A DNA stretch of 43,523 nucleotides from Microbulbifer sp. MI-G (GCF_030440425.1 NZ_CP098024.1:1-43523); one strand, 5' to 3'; shown: positions 7,003 to 14,928, numbered from the stretch's first letter. Made by a program: numbers and translations. The notes: generated from the letters alone by a model not told the origin.

Positions 7003-7095
7003 AGGGAAAATCTGTGTTGCTGATGGTGAGGAAGCATGCAGTGTACCGGTAAACCCGTCACCTGGGGAGTGGTGTCACAGCCAGCAGAGTTGTCT
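7003..7095 (-). promoter_or_regulatory. Regulatory block, copy B
   Basis: Second copy, abutting the start of the 57-aa gene. Contains GCAGTGTACCGGTAAA, CACCTGGGGAGTGGTGT and CACAGCC...AGAGTT, closest to copy C. On the minus strand TTTACCGGTACACT offers a possible -10 (TACACT). Confidence 0.55.
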
Positions 7096-7210
7096 ACGGC
7101 CTGCTGGGGGTGGGCATAGGAGAGCAGTAATGTTTGAGCACACGACAACATGGTTGCAAGCAGATGCGGAACCGATCCTCGGCAGGTTGCAGGATATTAA
7201 AGGCAGCCTT

Positions 7211-7426
7211 TCAGCCTTTGAGGTTCTTAAGGCTCCTCTGGAGATCCTGAATAGCCTTGCCAATCTCGGCGATCTGTCGTTGAAACTGCGTTGCATCAAT
7301 CTCGACACGGGCTCCACAGGAGCAATTGAAATGCTGGTTGTATTTGAGCCAAGTGAACCGCTTTTTTTGCTTGCGGCTGCACTTCGGACACAGAAGATCG
7401 AGGGTACCGTTGTCGATCAATGACAT
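7211..7426 (-). CDS. Zinc-ribbon-like protein, 71 aa
   Basis: ATG at 7426 with AAGGA upstream; the longer in-frame extension to 7552 would translate the regulatory block and is rejected. Product: LLCPKCSRKQKKRF then FNCSCGARVEID. CPxC plus CxC in a 25-residue span is a zinc-ribbon pattern. The C-terminus is a short helix (QRQIAEIGKAIQDLQRSL). Role unknown. Confidence 0.65.
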   Translation of the reverse strand: MSLIDNGTLDLLCPKCSRKQKKRFTWLKYNQHFNCSCGARVEIDATQFQRQIAEIGKAIQDLQRSLKNLKG

Positions 7427-7515
7427 AACTAATTCCTTGTTGTTATTGGTATTGGAAGTTCTAGCATACCGGTAAAGGCGACACCTGCCCAGTGGTGTGA
7501 CAGCCGGGAGAGTTC
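7427..7515 (-). promoter_or_regulatory. Regulatory block, copy C
   Basis: Third copy, upstream of the zinc-ribbon gene: GCATACCGGTAAAGG, CACCTGCCCAGTGGTGT and GACAGCCGGGAGAGTT. On the minus strand TTTACCGGTATGCT gives a possible -10 (TATGCT). The three copies point to coordinated control. Confidence 0.55.
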
Positions 7516-7629
7516 GGCACGAAACAGTGCAGAAGTTATTGGTGAAGGGCATAGAAAATGCAACAGGCGTCTATACGGAAAAGCCAGTTTCCCCGGTTGA
7601 CAGGAATCGGAGAACGGTCCTATGCTTAT

Positions 7630-7655
7630 CCGGCTCTCGCAAAATCGGGAGCCGG
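7630..7655. other. Strong 10-bp hairpin in a non-coding stretch
   Basis: CCGGCTCTCG-caaaat-CGGGAGCCGG: ten pairs with one G-T wobble. It sits in the 440-bp region (7427-7868) without a convincing gene. That region also has a terminator (7688-7717) and three sequences resembling a tRNA T-loop (TTCGAAC at about 7659, 7788 and 7824), but no complete tRNA can be folded. Confidence 0.5.
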
Positions 7656-7687
7656 GATTCGAACCCCGTATTTCCAAGGCGCCAGGA

Positions 7688-7717
7688 AGACGCCTATAGC
7701 TGTATGCGTCTTTTTTT
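7688..7717 (+). terminator. Intrinsic terminator
   Basis: AGACGC and GCGTCT pair around ctatagctgtat, followed by seven T. Ends rightward transcription before the 86-aa gene, possibly for a short RNA starting near 7500-7600. Confidence 0.7.
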
Positions 7718-7868
7718 GTGCGCGAAACCTCCTTGTTATGGTGGGGTATTCGGGGGCCTTCGGGTCCGCCGTTTACTTGGAGCGGTAGTTCGAACCCGTT
7801 TACCCCGCCTCCATTTCGAGATTCGAACCTCCGTGGTGGCGGATAATCCGCAATCCAAGGAGGCTGCA

Positions 7869-8129
7869 ATGCCTAATCACGCCCCAGTTGTGCCCGCTGC
7901 TCGGGCAGATCAATTTGTTATCCAATCCCTTGACCTGGCCAGTATCAGCCTGGAATCCGTAGAAAAGCTGCGCACGCTGTTCCGCACCATTGCCCACATC
8001 CCCGACAACAATCCCACTACGCAGGAGCTGGCCGCTCTTGGTGCCGAGCTCGCGGACGGGTGGGCCAATGTCATTGATTGCGAGCGTGAGGATCTGGAGC
8101 GACTCGCCGCTTCTACTCAAATGAGCTGA
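7869..8129 (+). CDS. Hypothetical phage protein, 86 aa
   Basis: Start fixed by a perfect AGGAGG at 7858-7863 spaced 5 bp from ATG 7869; the frame is also open upstream, but through non-coding sequence. Helical, acidic product (LDLASISLESVEKLRTLFRT, ELAALGAELADGWANVI). Family not recognised. It precedes the replication genes. Confidence 0.6.
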   Translation: MPNHAPVVPAARADQFVIQSLDLASISLESVEKLRTLFRTIAHIPDNNPTTQELAALGAELADGWANVIDCEREDLERLAASTQMS

Positions 8130-8185
8130 GGTAATGAATTAATCAACTAGTCATTGATGAGCCGCAGAAGCGGACGGAGGCGATA

Positions 8186-8359
8186 ATGGAAGACTCCGAT
8201 CTTTTTGTCCTGTATTGCGTGAATGAACGCGCACAACAAACGGGCCTTCCGGCTTGTGAGTTAGCGCGGGCCTTACTCCAAATCCCGCCTGAACAAATCA
8301 AAGCGGCGGCGGATGCTGATCGCGCCTACCGGAAAGAAATTGCCGGGGGTATGAAATGA
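8186..8359 (+). CDS. Hypothetical small protein, 57 aa
   Basis: ATG 8186 with CGGAGG upstream. The product (MEDSDLFVLYCVNERAQQTG...) ends at a TGA that overlaps the replication gene start (ATGA at 8356), which indicates translational coupling. No known family. Confidence 0.6.
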   Translation: MEDSDLFVLYCVNERAQQTGLPACELARALLQIPPEQIKAAADADRAYRKEIAGGMK

Positions 8360-9273
8360 GTATGGAACTGATGGTTAAAGCCATGAAGCTCAAGGTGGGT
8401 AATCCTCTGCGTAAGCTGGTGCTCTTGAAGTTGGCTGATAATGCTAGTGACCAGGGTGAATGTTGGCCTAGCTATCAGCATATCGCTGACCAGTGTGAGA
8501 TAAGTCGACGCTCAGTTATTGCACACATCAAGGCTTTAGAGAAGGATGGATTTCTGAAAATCAACAATCGGAAATCAACGAATTCCAGCAAGCTAAATGC
8601 CAGCAATTTGTTTGTGCTGACTCTGCATAAGTGTAGTGAATCTCCTGCACTAGGTGGTGAATCTCCTGCACCAGGTAGTGAATCTCCTGCACTAGGGGGT
8701 GGTGAATCTCCTGCACCCAGAACCAGTCACTCTTTTGAACCAGTCAATGAACCAATCAAAGAATCAAATTCAGATTCGGCATTTGATCGATTCTGGTCAG
8801 CAGGGTTACCCAAGGTGGGCAAGCAAAAAGCCCATGCAGCTTTCCTGGTCAACCTGAAAAAATCCAAACGGGATGCGGAGTCGTTTGCGGATTTGCTTAT
8901 CGAGGATATCGAACACCGCCTGCTGGCCAACCAATTCGGTTTTGACAGGCTGCACCCGACCACCTACCTGAACCAACGCCGTTGGGAGGACGAGCAACCG
9001 GAGATCATCCCGTTTGATCGGATTGTCGAGTCTTACCACCGCAACCTGCCCAACAACGTGCCGGTGACAGCCCTGAGTGACCGACGACGGGAATTCCTGA
9101 CCTACCTGTGGACGCAACGCGCTAATCGCGAGCTGGGTTGGTTTGATGAATTCTTCGTCTTCTGCGCCAGTCAGCAGTGGCTGAACGGTTCCCACAGGGC
9201 CGACCTGGAGTGGTTGACCGACCCGAATAATTATCCACGCATCACCGAAAACGCAAAGGGAGCAGCAGCATGA
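8356..9273 (+). CDS. Lambda O-like replication initiation protein, 305 aa
   Basis: The N-terminus (residues 1-90) is a winged-helix/HTH_36-type DNA-binding domain (WPSYQHIADQCEISRRSVIA, HIKALEKDGFLKINNRKS). Residues 94-121 are four ESPAL/PGG repeats encoded by the iterons. The C-terminal part (RFWSAGLPKVGKQKAHAAF...) resembles the replisome-recruiting part of phage O-type initiators, which load the DnaB helicase encoded next door. Overlaps the DnaB start by 4 bp. Confidence 0.8.
   Translation: MSMELMVKAMKLKVGNPLRKLVLLKLADNASDQGECWPSYQHIADQCEISRRSVIAHIKALEKDGFLKINNRKSTNSSKLNASNLFVLTLHKCSESPALGGESPAPGSESPALGGGESPAPRTSHSFEPVNEPIKESNSDSAFDRFWSAGLPKVGKQKAHAAFLVNLKKSKRDAESFADLLIEDIEHRLLANQFGFDRLHPTTYLNQRRWEDEQPEIIPFDRIVESYHRNLPNNVPVTALSDRRREFLTYLWTQRANRELGWFDEFFVFCASQQWLNGSHRADLEWLTDPNNYPRITENAKGAAA
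8636..8716 (+). other. Replication origin iterons inside the initiator gene
   Basis: Four perfect 15-bp copies of GTGAATCTCCTGCAC at 8636, 8657, 8678 and 8702 (spacing 21, 21, 24), followed by AT-rich DNA (8727-8800). This is the lambda ori arrangement: iterons within O, then an AT-rich unwinding region. Confidence 0.8.
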
Positions 9274-10655
9274 TGACCAAATCACTGAGCAGGAACGAGC
9301 AGAACACTTTGATTGCTGCAGAGCAGATGGTTCTTGGAGGACTCCTGATCAACCCCTCCGCCATTGAGGAGGTATTCGAGATTGTAGGCCGGTCGGATTT
9401 CATGACTCCGGCACACCGCACTATCGCTACAGCCATCAAATCCCTGGCAGAGAATTCCCAGCCAGTAGACGCGTTTACCGTGGGTGAGGAGCTGAACCGC
9501 ACCAAAAAGCTGGGAGCTGCCGGAGGAGTTGCCTACCTGGCTGAGCTGTGTGAGCAGACTCCGGGGGCATCGAATGTGCGAACCTACGCTCACATTGCTG
9601 CTGATCATGCCCATCGCCGTAAGTTGCTGGCAGCTTTCGATGATTTCAGCAAAGCCGTTTACACCGCGCCAATCCGGTCTGTGACGGAGATTATCAGTGA
9701 GTGCCAGTCCAGCCTGTCTGATCTGGAGCGTGCCCGAGATACCGGTACAGGCCCTCAAGATCTGGATGGGGCAGCCAGGGAGGTTCTGCAGGATTGGAAT
9801 CGCCTGGAGACTGGTGAGCAGGTCAAGCGGGTACACACGGGCTGGGATTGCATAGACCGCCGCTGGAAGGGATTGCGTGGTGGGGAATTGGTTGTTTTGG
9901 CCGGTACCACTGGTACCGGTAAAACCGTATTTGCAATGCAGGTGGCTGCGCACAATGCGCTCAATGGTAACCGCGCCCTGGTCTTTTCCCTGGAAATGAG
10001 CCGCCGGGAACTTTACCGCCGGTTGGTAGGCATGATTGGACGTATCCCCATAGGGCTTGCCGACTCCGACAACCCAGACGACCGCAAAGACTTCTACGCC
10101 CAGCACAGCCAGGGCCTGACCTATGCCGTAAGCAAACTCAAAGGCATAGATCTGGGGGTGGATGACCAGGGTGCGTTGCATATCAACCAGATTGCCAGCC
10201 GTGCCCGCCGTGAGCACCGCAAGAGCCCGTTGTCATTGATCGTGGTGGATTACCTGCAGCAGGTGCGTGGGGATGGCATGAGCCGTGAGCGGGAAGTGGC
10301 TGGCGTCTCTGCCGGGCTCAAGGCATTGGCAAAGGAGCTGGATATACCGGTGTTGGCACTGTGCCAGTTCAACCGTGAAGCGGCCAAAGGTGGTCGGCCC
10401 AATATGTCCCAGTTGCGTGATTCCGGTTCTATTGAGCAGGACGCCGATATAGTGACCCTGCTGTACCGGGAGGACAAAGACAATCCTGATTCCGTCAATC
10501 CTGGGCTAGTGGAAGTGAACACCGCAAAGCACCGCCGTGGCGAATCGGGCACAGACAACCTGAAGGCCAAGCTCAGCCAATTCCGTATGGATGTATGGGC
10601 TGGTGAGATAACCCCACCCGAGCCATCGAATAGATTCCGGCAATTTACTGGTTAA
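9270..10655 (+). CDS. DnaB-family replicative helicase, 461 aa
   Basis: N-terminal DnaB domain (EQMVLGGLLINPSAIEEV, HRTIATAI). RecA-type ATPase core: Walker A GTTGTGKT at about residues 214-221, H1a-type LVFSLEMS, Walker B LIVVDYLQQ at about 327, and the final QFNREAAKGGRPNMSQLRDS / SIEQDAD region. It unwinds DNA at the phage fork, with the O-like protein as its likely loader. Full length for the family. Confidence 0.95.
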   Translation: MMTKSLSRNEQNTLIAAEQMVLGGLLINPSAIEEVFEIVGRSDFMTPAHRTIATAIKSLAENSQPVDAFTVGEELNRTKKLGAAGGVAYLAELCEQTPGASNVRTYAHIAADHAHRRKLLAAFDDFSKAVYTAPIRSVTEIISECQSSLSDLERARDTGTGPQDLDGAAREVLQDWNRLETGEQVKRVHTGWDCIDRRWKGLRGGELVVLAGTTGTGKTVFAMQVAAHNALNGNRALVFSLEMSRRELYRRLVGMIGRIPIGLADSDNPDDRKDFYAQHSQGLTYAVSKLKGIDLGVDDQGALHINQIASRARREHRKSPLSLIVVDYLQQVRGDGMSREREVAGVSAGLKALAKELDIPVLALCQFNREAAKGGRPNMSQLRDSGSIEQDADIVTLLYREDKDNPDSVNPGLVEVNTAKHRRGESGTDNLKAKLSQFRMDVWAGEITPPEPSNRFRQFTG

Positions 10656-10672
10656 TCGACACAGGGGGAGAG

Positions 10673-11062
10673 ATGGTCAATGAAATCAGCATTCGCGAGC
10701 GCTTGTGGGAGTGGTCCAGGGCCTATCCGGAACGTGCAGGGGACTCAGTGAGCTGGCCCCGTATGGCGGCATTTGGCCGAAGGATGCTATCAGGGCGCAG
10801 GGAGAGTCCGGTACCGATAGATTACGACAGGGCAGCCCTCACGGATACTGCAGTATTGGCTTACCTGAATGTAATTGCCAGGCGCCAGGACAAGGCGAAG
10901 GCTGCGCTGGAGAGGAAGGTTTTTTGGTTGCGGTATTATTACCGGTGGGAAATGCAGGATGTGGCCAGGAAGGTCAAAAGGTCAAAGCCGTGGGTTGAAA
11001 AAATGTGTCAAATTGTTGAGGCAACTGTGGAAGCATTCTTTTTGTCGCAGAATGCCGCATAA
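10673..11062 (+). CDS. Putative late antiterminator, Q-like, 129 aa
   Basis: Short basic protein with an ending that reads as a sigma-like HTH (YYYRWEMQDVARKVKRSKPW, VEKMCQIVEATVEAFFLS). Lies after the helicase and directly before a promoter/terminator pair, the place and size of Q-type antiterminators of lambdoid phages. Ribosome binding site GGGGGAGAG. The homology is suggestive, not certain; RinA-type activators are an alternative. Confidence 0.6.
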   Translation: MVNEISIRERLWEWSRAYPERAGDSVSWPRMAAFGRRMLSGRRESPVPIDYDRAALTDTAVLAYLNVIARRQDKAKAALERKVFWLRYYYRWEMQDVARKVKRSKPWVEKMCQIVEATVEAFFLSQNAA

Positions 11063-11088
11063 CTGTATTTAAAAACAGGCTGTATGTA

Positions 11089-11117
11089 TTGACACCATAC
11101 GTCCATATGGGTTAACT
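11089..11117 (+). promoter_or_regulatory. Putative late promoter (pR'-like)
   Basis: Perfect TTGACA at 11089-11094, 17-bp spacer, TTAACT at 11112-11117 (poor -10). It is followed about 50 bp later by a strong terminator, as in pR'-tR' of lambda. Confidence 0.5.
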
Positions 11118-11123
11118 TTGTAT

Positions 11124-11200
11124 AAGCTGTCGCGAAGTATGCGCAGCGGGACCATACCCCCTTTGAAAGCCCCGTCTGGTTATCCGGCGGGGCTTTTTTA
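11124..11200 (+). repeat. Late leader repeat, copy 1
   Basis: About 77 bp (AAGCTGTCGCGAAGTATGCG...) containing the GTCGCGAA and CGCAGCGGGACCATACC stretches and the terminator. A second copy at 11831-11910 brackets the first DUF6632 gene. Confidence 0.75.
11167..11199 (+). terminator. Intrinsic terminator (tR'-like)
   Basis: AAGCCCCG ... CGGGGCTT with a loop carrying internal GTCTGG/CCGG pairing, followed by six T. Strong, immediately after the late promoter; expected to be overcome by the Q-like protein. Confidence 0.7.
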
Positions 11201-11270
11201 TGGCTGTAATTTGGCTGTTTGGCTGTTCTATGGATGAAATGTTCGGATGCTTTGCAATGCCAGGCGCCAG

Positions 11271-11687
11271 TTACTCACTATCGCCGTGCAGTCGTTGTAA
11301 TAATTTAATGTTTTTGGGTATTAGGTACCAGAGAACTCCAGCAATTAAAAACTGTGCGGGGATCTCACCGATCAAGTTATCTTCAAGGACTTGATCAGGT
11401 GCCAGCATAAAAAGGAAAAGACTGATGGTTGCATCTACCAAGCTCAACCAAATTGTGAGCCAAACTAGAACGAGGTTAGCAATGGGGTGTTTAGCGGCGA
11501 GCAACAGGAATACACCCAGAGTTGCATAGGTTCCTATAATAGTATATTCGTATTCGGGCTGCCGCGGTGTCCATCCCCATCCTTCAGGCCATAACCATTC
11601 CATTAACGGGTAAATAGCAAAGATAAAAAACAAGCCTATAATCATCATGACAATGGTGAGGTATTTGATACGGGTGATGTCATCCAT
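11271..11687 (-). CDS. DUF6632-family membrane protein, copy 1
   Basis: About 138 residues with four hydrophobic segments. Typical family text: TRIKYLTIVMMIIGLFFIFA, EWLWPEGWGWTPRQPEYEY, GTYATLGVFLLLAAKHP, FLIAGVLWYLIPKN. The in-frame ATG at 11771 is rejected: the internal ATG at 11687 has GGAG upstream and aligns with the start of copy 2. Placed against the late operon, which marks it as an acquired moron. Role unknown. Confidence 0.85.
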   Translation of the reverse strand: MDDITRIKYLTIVMMIIGLFFIFAIYPLMEWLWPEGWGWTPRQPEYEYTIIGTYATLGVFLLLAAKHPIANLVLVWLTIWLSLVDATISLFLFMLAPDQVLEDNLIGEIPAQFLIAGVLWYLIPKNIKLLQRLHGDSE

Positions 11688-11830
11688 AGCCTTCTCCAGA
11701 GCGGAGACCGCTTTTAAGTTGATGTTGTTGCAGTCAATAATATAGACGAAATAGTTCCTGACCTGCCCCATGCGGACTTTTTCATTTCTGGTAATCCAGT
11801 GAAATCAACATTCGGGTGCTATATTCAGCT

Positions 11831-11910
11831 AAGTTGTCGCGAACTATACGCAGCGGGACCATACCTCCCCTTTGAAGGCCCCGTCTGGTTAAGCCGGCAG
11901 GGCTTTTTAT
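11831..11910 (+). repeat. Late leader repeat, copy 2
   Basis: AAGTTGTCGCGAACTATACG... with GCAGCGGGACCATACC and a weaker copy of the terminator (pairing around 11876-11909). It lies beyond the first DUF6632 gene, so duplication of the leader accompanied the insertion. Confidence 0.75.
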
Positions 11911-11987
11911 TCTAGCTATTTTCTGGTTTGGGAGGGAAGCTTCTCTATTAAATGAAGAAACGTTGCAGTAGAGGGCAAGCTGCGTTA

Positions 11988-12239
11988 TCACTTCCAGTAG
12001 TTGTTAGCTGCTGCAATGGTTTGAAATTCAATTGCTACAACCTGGCTTGCAGCTATTAGGCTGTCTGGGTCAGTTGCATATGTCTCACGACCAGCCACAA
12101 GCTTATCAAGGTCTGGCTGGATGTTATGGATCGTATGGCGAGCGATCATCATCGCTAAGGATCTTCCCTCTTCTGGGGTAGCGGTGATTAAACTCCCGCC
12201 AGGTATCATAGTTAACTCTTCTTCTGGCAAATGATTCAT
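11988..12239 (-). CDS. Hypothetical protein, 83 aa
   Basis: ATG 12239 with AAGGAG upstream. Soluble, no membrane segment (SLITATPEEGRSLAMMIARH, IAASQVVAIEFQTIAAANNY). Likely an accessory gene; family unknown. Confidence 0.55.
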   Translation of the reverse strand: MNHLPEEELTMIPGGSLITATPEEGRSLAMMIARHTIHNIQPDLDKLVAGRETYATDPDSLIAASQVVAIEFQTIAAANNYWK

Positions 12240-12719
12240 TGCACGCTCCTTAACTAGATATACTTAGAGTTTCGCCAAAAGAGTAGCAGGGAACCACTGT
12301 TTAGAAAATATTTCAGTAATCCAGAGGCTTTTACTTAACGATTATATTGTGATCTCTGTGACTGCTATACCTAGTGACCGAGTTTGATAGATGGGGTGAA
12401 CCGCATGACAGAGCCCGGATCGGTAAGTTGGCATTGTTTTTATTTCCGCGTATGCGCTTGGGGATTTAAACAGCAGGCCCGTCAATTTATATCATGCTTG
12501 CGACACCCTAGTCTGTAACAAGACAGAGTGAAGCCGAGAATGGGTGAGGATCTGGAAGCGATTTCAACGTCGCCTGGATTCATTGCCTTCAAGGGCATTA
12601 GGCCCAGTGGCGAAGGTCGTAGAAGATTATCAGGAGCGTTTCTTAACAGGGTGTTGGCAACTTTGTCCTGAGAGGGTATAAAAACCCTAGCATGCCCTTT
12701 TTGCGCATTTCAGGAAAAG
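12240..12719. other. 480-bp stretch without a convincing gene
   Basis: No long frame and no recognisable RNA. Two short plus-strand frames exist (37 aa from 12403, and a segment near 12545-12670) but lack ribosome binding sites. May hold an untranslated leader or a decayed cargo gene. Confidence 0.4.
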
Positions 12720-12741
12720 AACCCGCTTTATGGCGGGTTTT
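12720..12741 (+). terminator. Intrinsic terminator
   Basis: AACCCGC-tttatg-GCGGGTTTTT. Ends transcription before the second DUF6632 gene. Confidence 0.7.
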
Positions 12742-12766
12742 TGTGCATGAATTTAGCAAAACTGAG

Positions 12767-13180
12767 TCATTCGCTGCCAATCTTTAATTGCTGCTGTAGC
12801 CTTTTCAGGTTTCTGGGCATTAAGTACCAGAGAACCCCGGCGATTAAATACTGCATGGATATAACTCCAATTAAGTCTGCCTGGCTGGATTGACCACTTA
12901 CTTCCAGTATCGTAAGCACGGTGGCAGATATAAAATGTAAGAAAATAGTGAACCAAATCAGACCGAGATTCGCAAAGAGGTTGTTGGAAGCCCGGATTAG
13001 AAAAATGCCCAGGGTTATATATACCGACAGGATAACTAGTTTATATTCTGTATACGGCGACATCCACCCCCATTCTAGTGGGCGTGCCCATGACATCATC
13101 GGGTAAGTGCCAATGATACGGAATATACCTATAATTATCAGTGCAATGCGGAGGTACTTGACACGGGTGAGATCGTCCAT
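12767..13180 (-). CDS. DUF6632-family membrane protein, copy 2
   Basis: 137 residues, four hydrophobic segments, clear paralog of copy 1 (TRVKYLRIALIIIGIFRIIG, SWARPLEWGWMSPYTEYKL, QYLIAGVLWYLMPRN). Ribosome binding site GGAGAAAACT matches copy 1's GGAGAAGGCT. The 60-bp upstream region (GGAGACCGCTTTTA, AATATAGACGAAA) is also shared, so gene and promoter duplicated together. Confidence 0.85.
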   Translation of the reverse strand: MDDLTRVKYLRIALIIIGIFRIIGTYPMMSWARPLEWGWMSPYTEYKLVILSVYITLGIFLIRASNNLFANLGLIWFTIFLHFISATVLTILEVSGQSSQADLIGVISMQYLIAGVLWYLMPRNLKRLQQQLKIGSE

Positions 13181-13251
13181 AGTTTTCTCCAGGTAGGAGA
13201 CCGCTTTTAGATTGTTTTGACTACATACAAAAATATAGACGAAACAAACTC

Positions 13252-13274
13252 AAGCCCGCCCAGTGCGGGCTTTT
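13252..13274 (+). terminator. Intrinsic terminator before the endolysin
   Basis: AAGCCCGC-ccagt-GCGGGCTTTT. It lies just upstream of the endolysin start, so that gene probably relies on antiterminated late transcription. Confidence 0.65.
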
Positions 13275-13291
13275 GCGATTCTGGTAACCAC

Positions 13292-13672
13292 ATGTTCAAA
13301 AACCCCTACTTCACGAAAGCGGAGCTGTCCTGCCGTTGTTGCGGGAAACTCAACTTCTTGGATGACACACTGCGTCGATTGATCAGGGTCAGGGAGCGCT
13401 TCAACAAGCCGATGGTGATCAATTCCGGCTATCGCTGCCAGGAACACTGCGCCAGGATCGGCTCCACCATGACGCATACCACGGGGCAGGCGGTGGATGT
13501 ATCAGTTGCTGGTGGGCGTGCCTATGAGCTGCTGGGGATAGCGATAGAGGAAGGCTTTACCGGCATTGGGGTGAAGCAGCATGGTCCTCATGGCGGCAGA
13601 TTCCTGCACCTGGATGATCTTGGAGCTATTTCGGGCAAGCGTACCGGCCCCACAATCTGGAGCTACCTTTGA
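13292..13672 (+). CDS. Endolysin, peptidase M15-like
   Basis: About 126 residues of an M15A/VanY-type peptidase: YFTKAELSCRCCGKLNFLDD, INSGYRC, then the zinc-binding THTTGQAVDV (His and Asp) and a terminal FLHLDD. Expected to cut D-Ala-D-Ala or cross-links in peptidoglycan at lysis. The ATG at 13292 is preferred over 13217 because the earlier start would cross the terminator. Separated from the holins by 4.8 kb of cargo. Confidence 0.85.
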   Translation: MFKNPYFTKAELSCRCCGKLNFLDDTLRRLIRVRERFNKPMVINSGYRCQEHCARIGSTMTHTTGQAVDVSVAGGRAYELLGIAIEEGFTGIGVKQHGPHGGRFLHLDDLGAISGKRTGPTIWSYL

Positions 13673-13820
13673 TTTCTGCCCTAAGTGTCATCTATGGTCT
13701 AATTGCTTGGATCAGGCGATTGGCTTGATGATTAGTTTGTGCGGAAAGTTGAATATCTGTATATTTGGGTGTATGTGATTCCCTCACGTTGAAGTACTAC
13801 AAATAAACAGGATCCATTTT

Positions 13821-14150
13821 ATGTTAAGGTTTTTTCTCGTTTCAGCAATTCTACTTTTTTCTCAGGTTTCTTTCGCACACACAAGCTCAAAAATCGCTTC
13901 ACTTTTAATAGTTGAAGGAACTAATCTTGTCTATATTTACCCTGAAGGTGGCGTTAATAATCCACCTTCATGCCATGGCTCAAATGGCGATTACATATCT
14001 TTCAGTATGGACCGGCCACTAGCTAAGGAATACCTAAGTATGTTGATGATGGCGTTTGCTGCCCAAAAGACAGTGAGTCTTTTCACGAAAGGTGATTGCA
14101 TCGACCAGTCAACTTCTGAAACACTCTCTTATATCAATGTTCTAAACTAA
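13821..14150 (+). CDS. Secreted protein, 109 aa
   Basis: Signal peptide LRFFLVSAILLFSQVSFA followed by a short mature domain with two cysteines (SCHGSNGDYISFSMDRPLAK, GDCIDQSTSETLSYIN). The same small periplasmic-type family occurs in many marine gammaproteobacteria; function unknown. First gene of the cargo island between endolysin and holin. Confidence 0.7.
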   Translation: MLRFFLVSAILLFSQVSFAHTSSKIASLLIVEGTNLVYIYPEGGVNNPPSCHGSNGDYISFSMDRPLAKEYLSMLMMAFAAQKTVSLFTKGDCIDQSTSETLSYINVLN

Positions 14151-14247
14151 GAATCTTGAATCTTTATATAGAGTAGTTTGCCGAACCTATTTTAATGCTC
14201 TGAGAGTATTAGTTTTCTTTTTGAAAAACTATATACCATACTCATCT

Positions 14248-14273
14248 AAACCGGCCACTGAGCCGGTTTTTTT
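14248..14273 (+). terminator. Cargo terminator T1
   Basis: AAACCGGC-cactga-GCCGGTTTTTTT, the first of five nearly identical terminators in the cargo island. Confidence 0.85.
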
Positions 14274-14363
14274 ACTCTGGATAGAGTGTTCATATTTTGT
14301 ACGATTGTGCCAAATCTATGTAACTGCTGTTTTTGATGTTGAATGTAGATAAACGACGCAGAA

Positions 14364-14391
14364 TTGATTCCTAAACAGTAATCAGGATAAT
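14364..14391 (+). promoter_or_regulatory. Cargo promoter P1
   Basis: TTGATT, 16 bp, GATAAT, within a ~110-bp block (AGTAATCAGGATAATAGTGG...) also found upstream of 15219 and 16662. Drives the lipoprotein at 14443. Confidence 0.75.
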
Positions 14392-14442
14392 AGTGGCTAT
14401 GGTGATCTGTCTATAAATGTTATGAATATTAAAGGTTAAAGT

Positions 14443-14928
14443 ATGTACAAAAAATTGCTTATATTAATTGTGATTTGTATTGAGACAGGCTGCGCCTCTC
14501 TATCTGAGCAAGCGTTTGGAACTAAATTACCCTTTTACCAAAATGATGACTCGACCTCAAATTCTAAAATTCATTTTAGCTCAGACGAGAAATATGAAAC
14601 TGAAGAAGGTGTACCACTTTCGGGTGAGACTGTTATCTGTTCTAACGGTAGATTGATGACGACGAAAAATAGCGAGCAAGATATAAATCCAATTGTTGTT
14701 CCAGGAAATAAAGAGATATATATGACAACGATTATTCAGTGGGAGAATAGCGGATGGACAAAAACATGTTGGCCATTTGTCAAGTTTACCCCTGAAACTG
14801 GGCAAGAATATGTGCTTGTAAATGAACGTATTGGGGGAAGGGTTGGTCTGCTTTATGGACAGGGGTGGCAAGGCAAAGCTGTAGAGTTTCAGTTTATAAG
14901 TTGGATGGAAATTCCTTTTCAAGAATAA
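14443..14928 (+). CDS. Putative lipoprotein, 161 aa
   Basis: N-terminal signal with a Cys at a lipobox-like site (IETGCAS). Mature part has a cysteine pair (TVICSNG..., KTCWPF) and an aromatic beta-rich end. No named family. Flanked by cargo blocks P1 and T2. Confidence 0.65.
   Translation: MYKKLLILIVICIETGCASLSEQAFGTKLPFYQNDDSTSNSKIHFSSDEKYETEEGVPLSGETVICSNGRLMTTKNSEQDINPIVVPGNKEIYMTTIIQWENSGWTKTCWPFVKFTPETGQEYVLVNERIGGRVGLLYGQGWQGKAVEFQFISWMEIPFQE

Noticed and set aside
7497..7868. N-terminal extension of the 86-aa gene from 7497
   Set aside because: It would translate a regulatory block, a strong hairpin and a terminator; the perfect AGGAGG fixes the start at 7869.
7600..7868. tRNA genes suggested by TTCGAAC motifs
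   Set aside because: No acceptor or D-arm pairing can be made around any of them.
11782..11991. 69-codon minus-strand frame
   Set aside because: It reads across the duplicated leader and terminator; no ribosome binding site.
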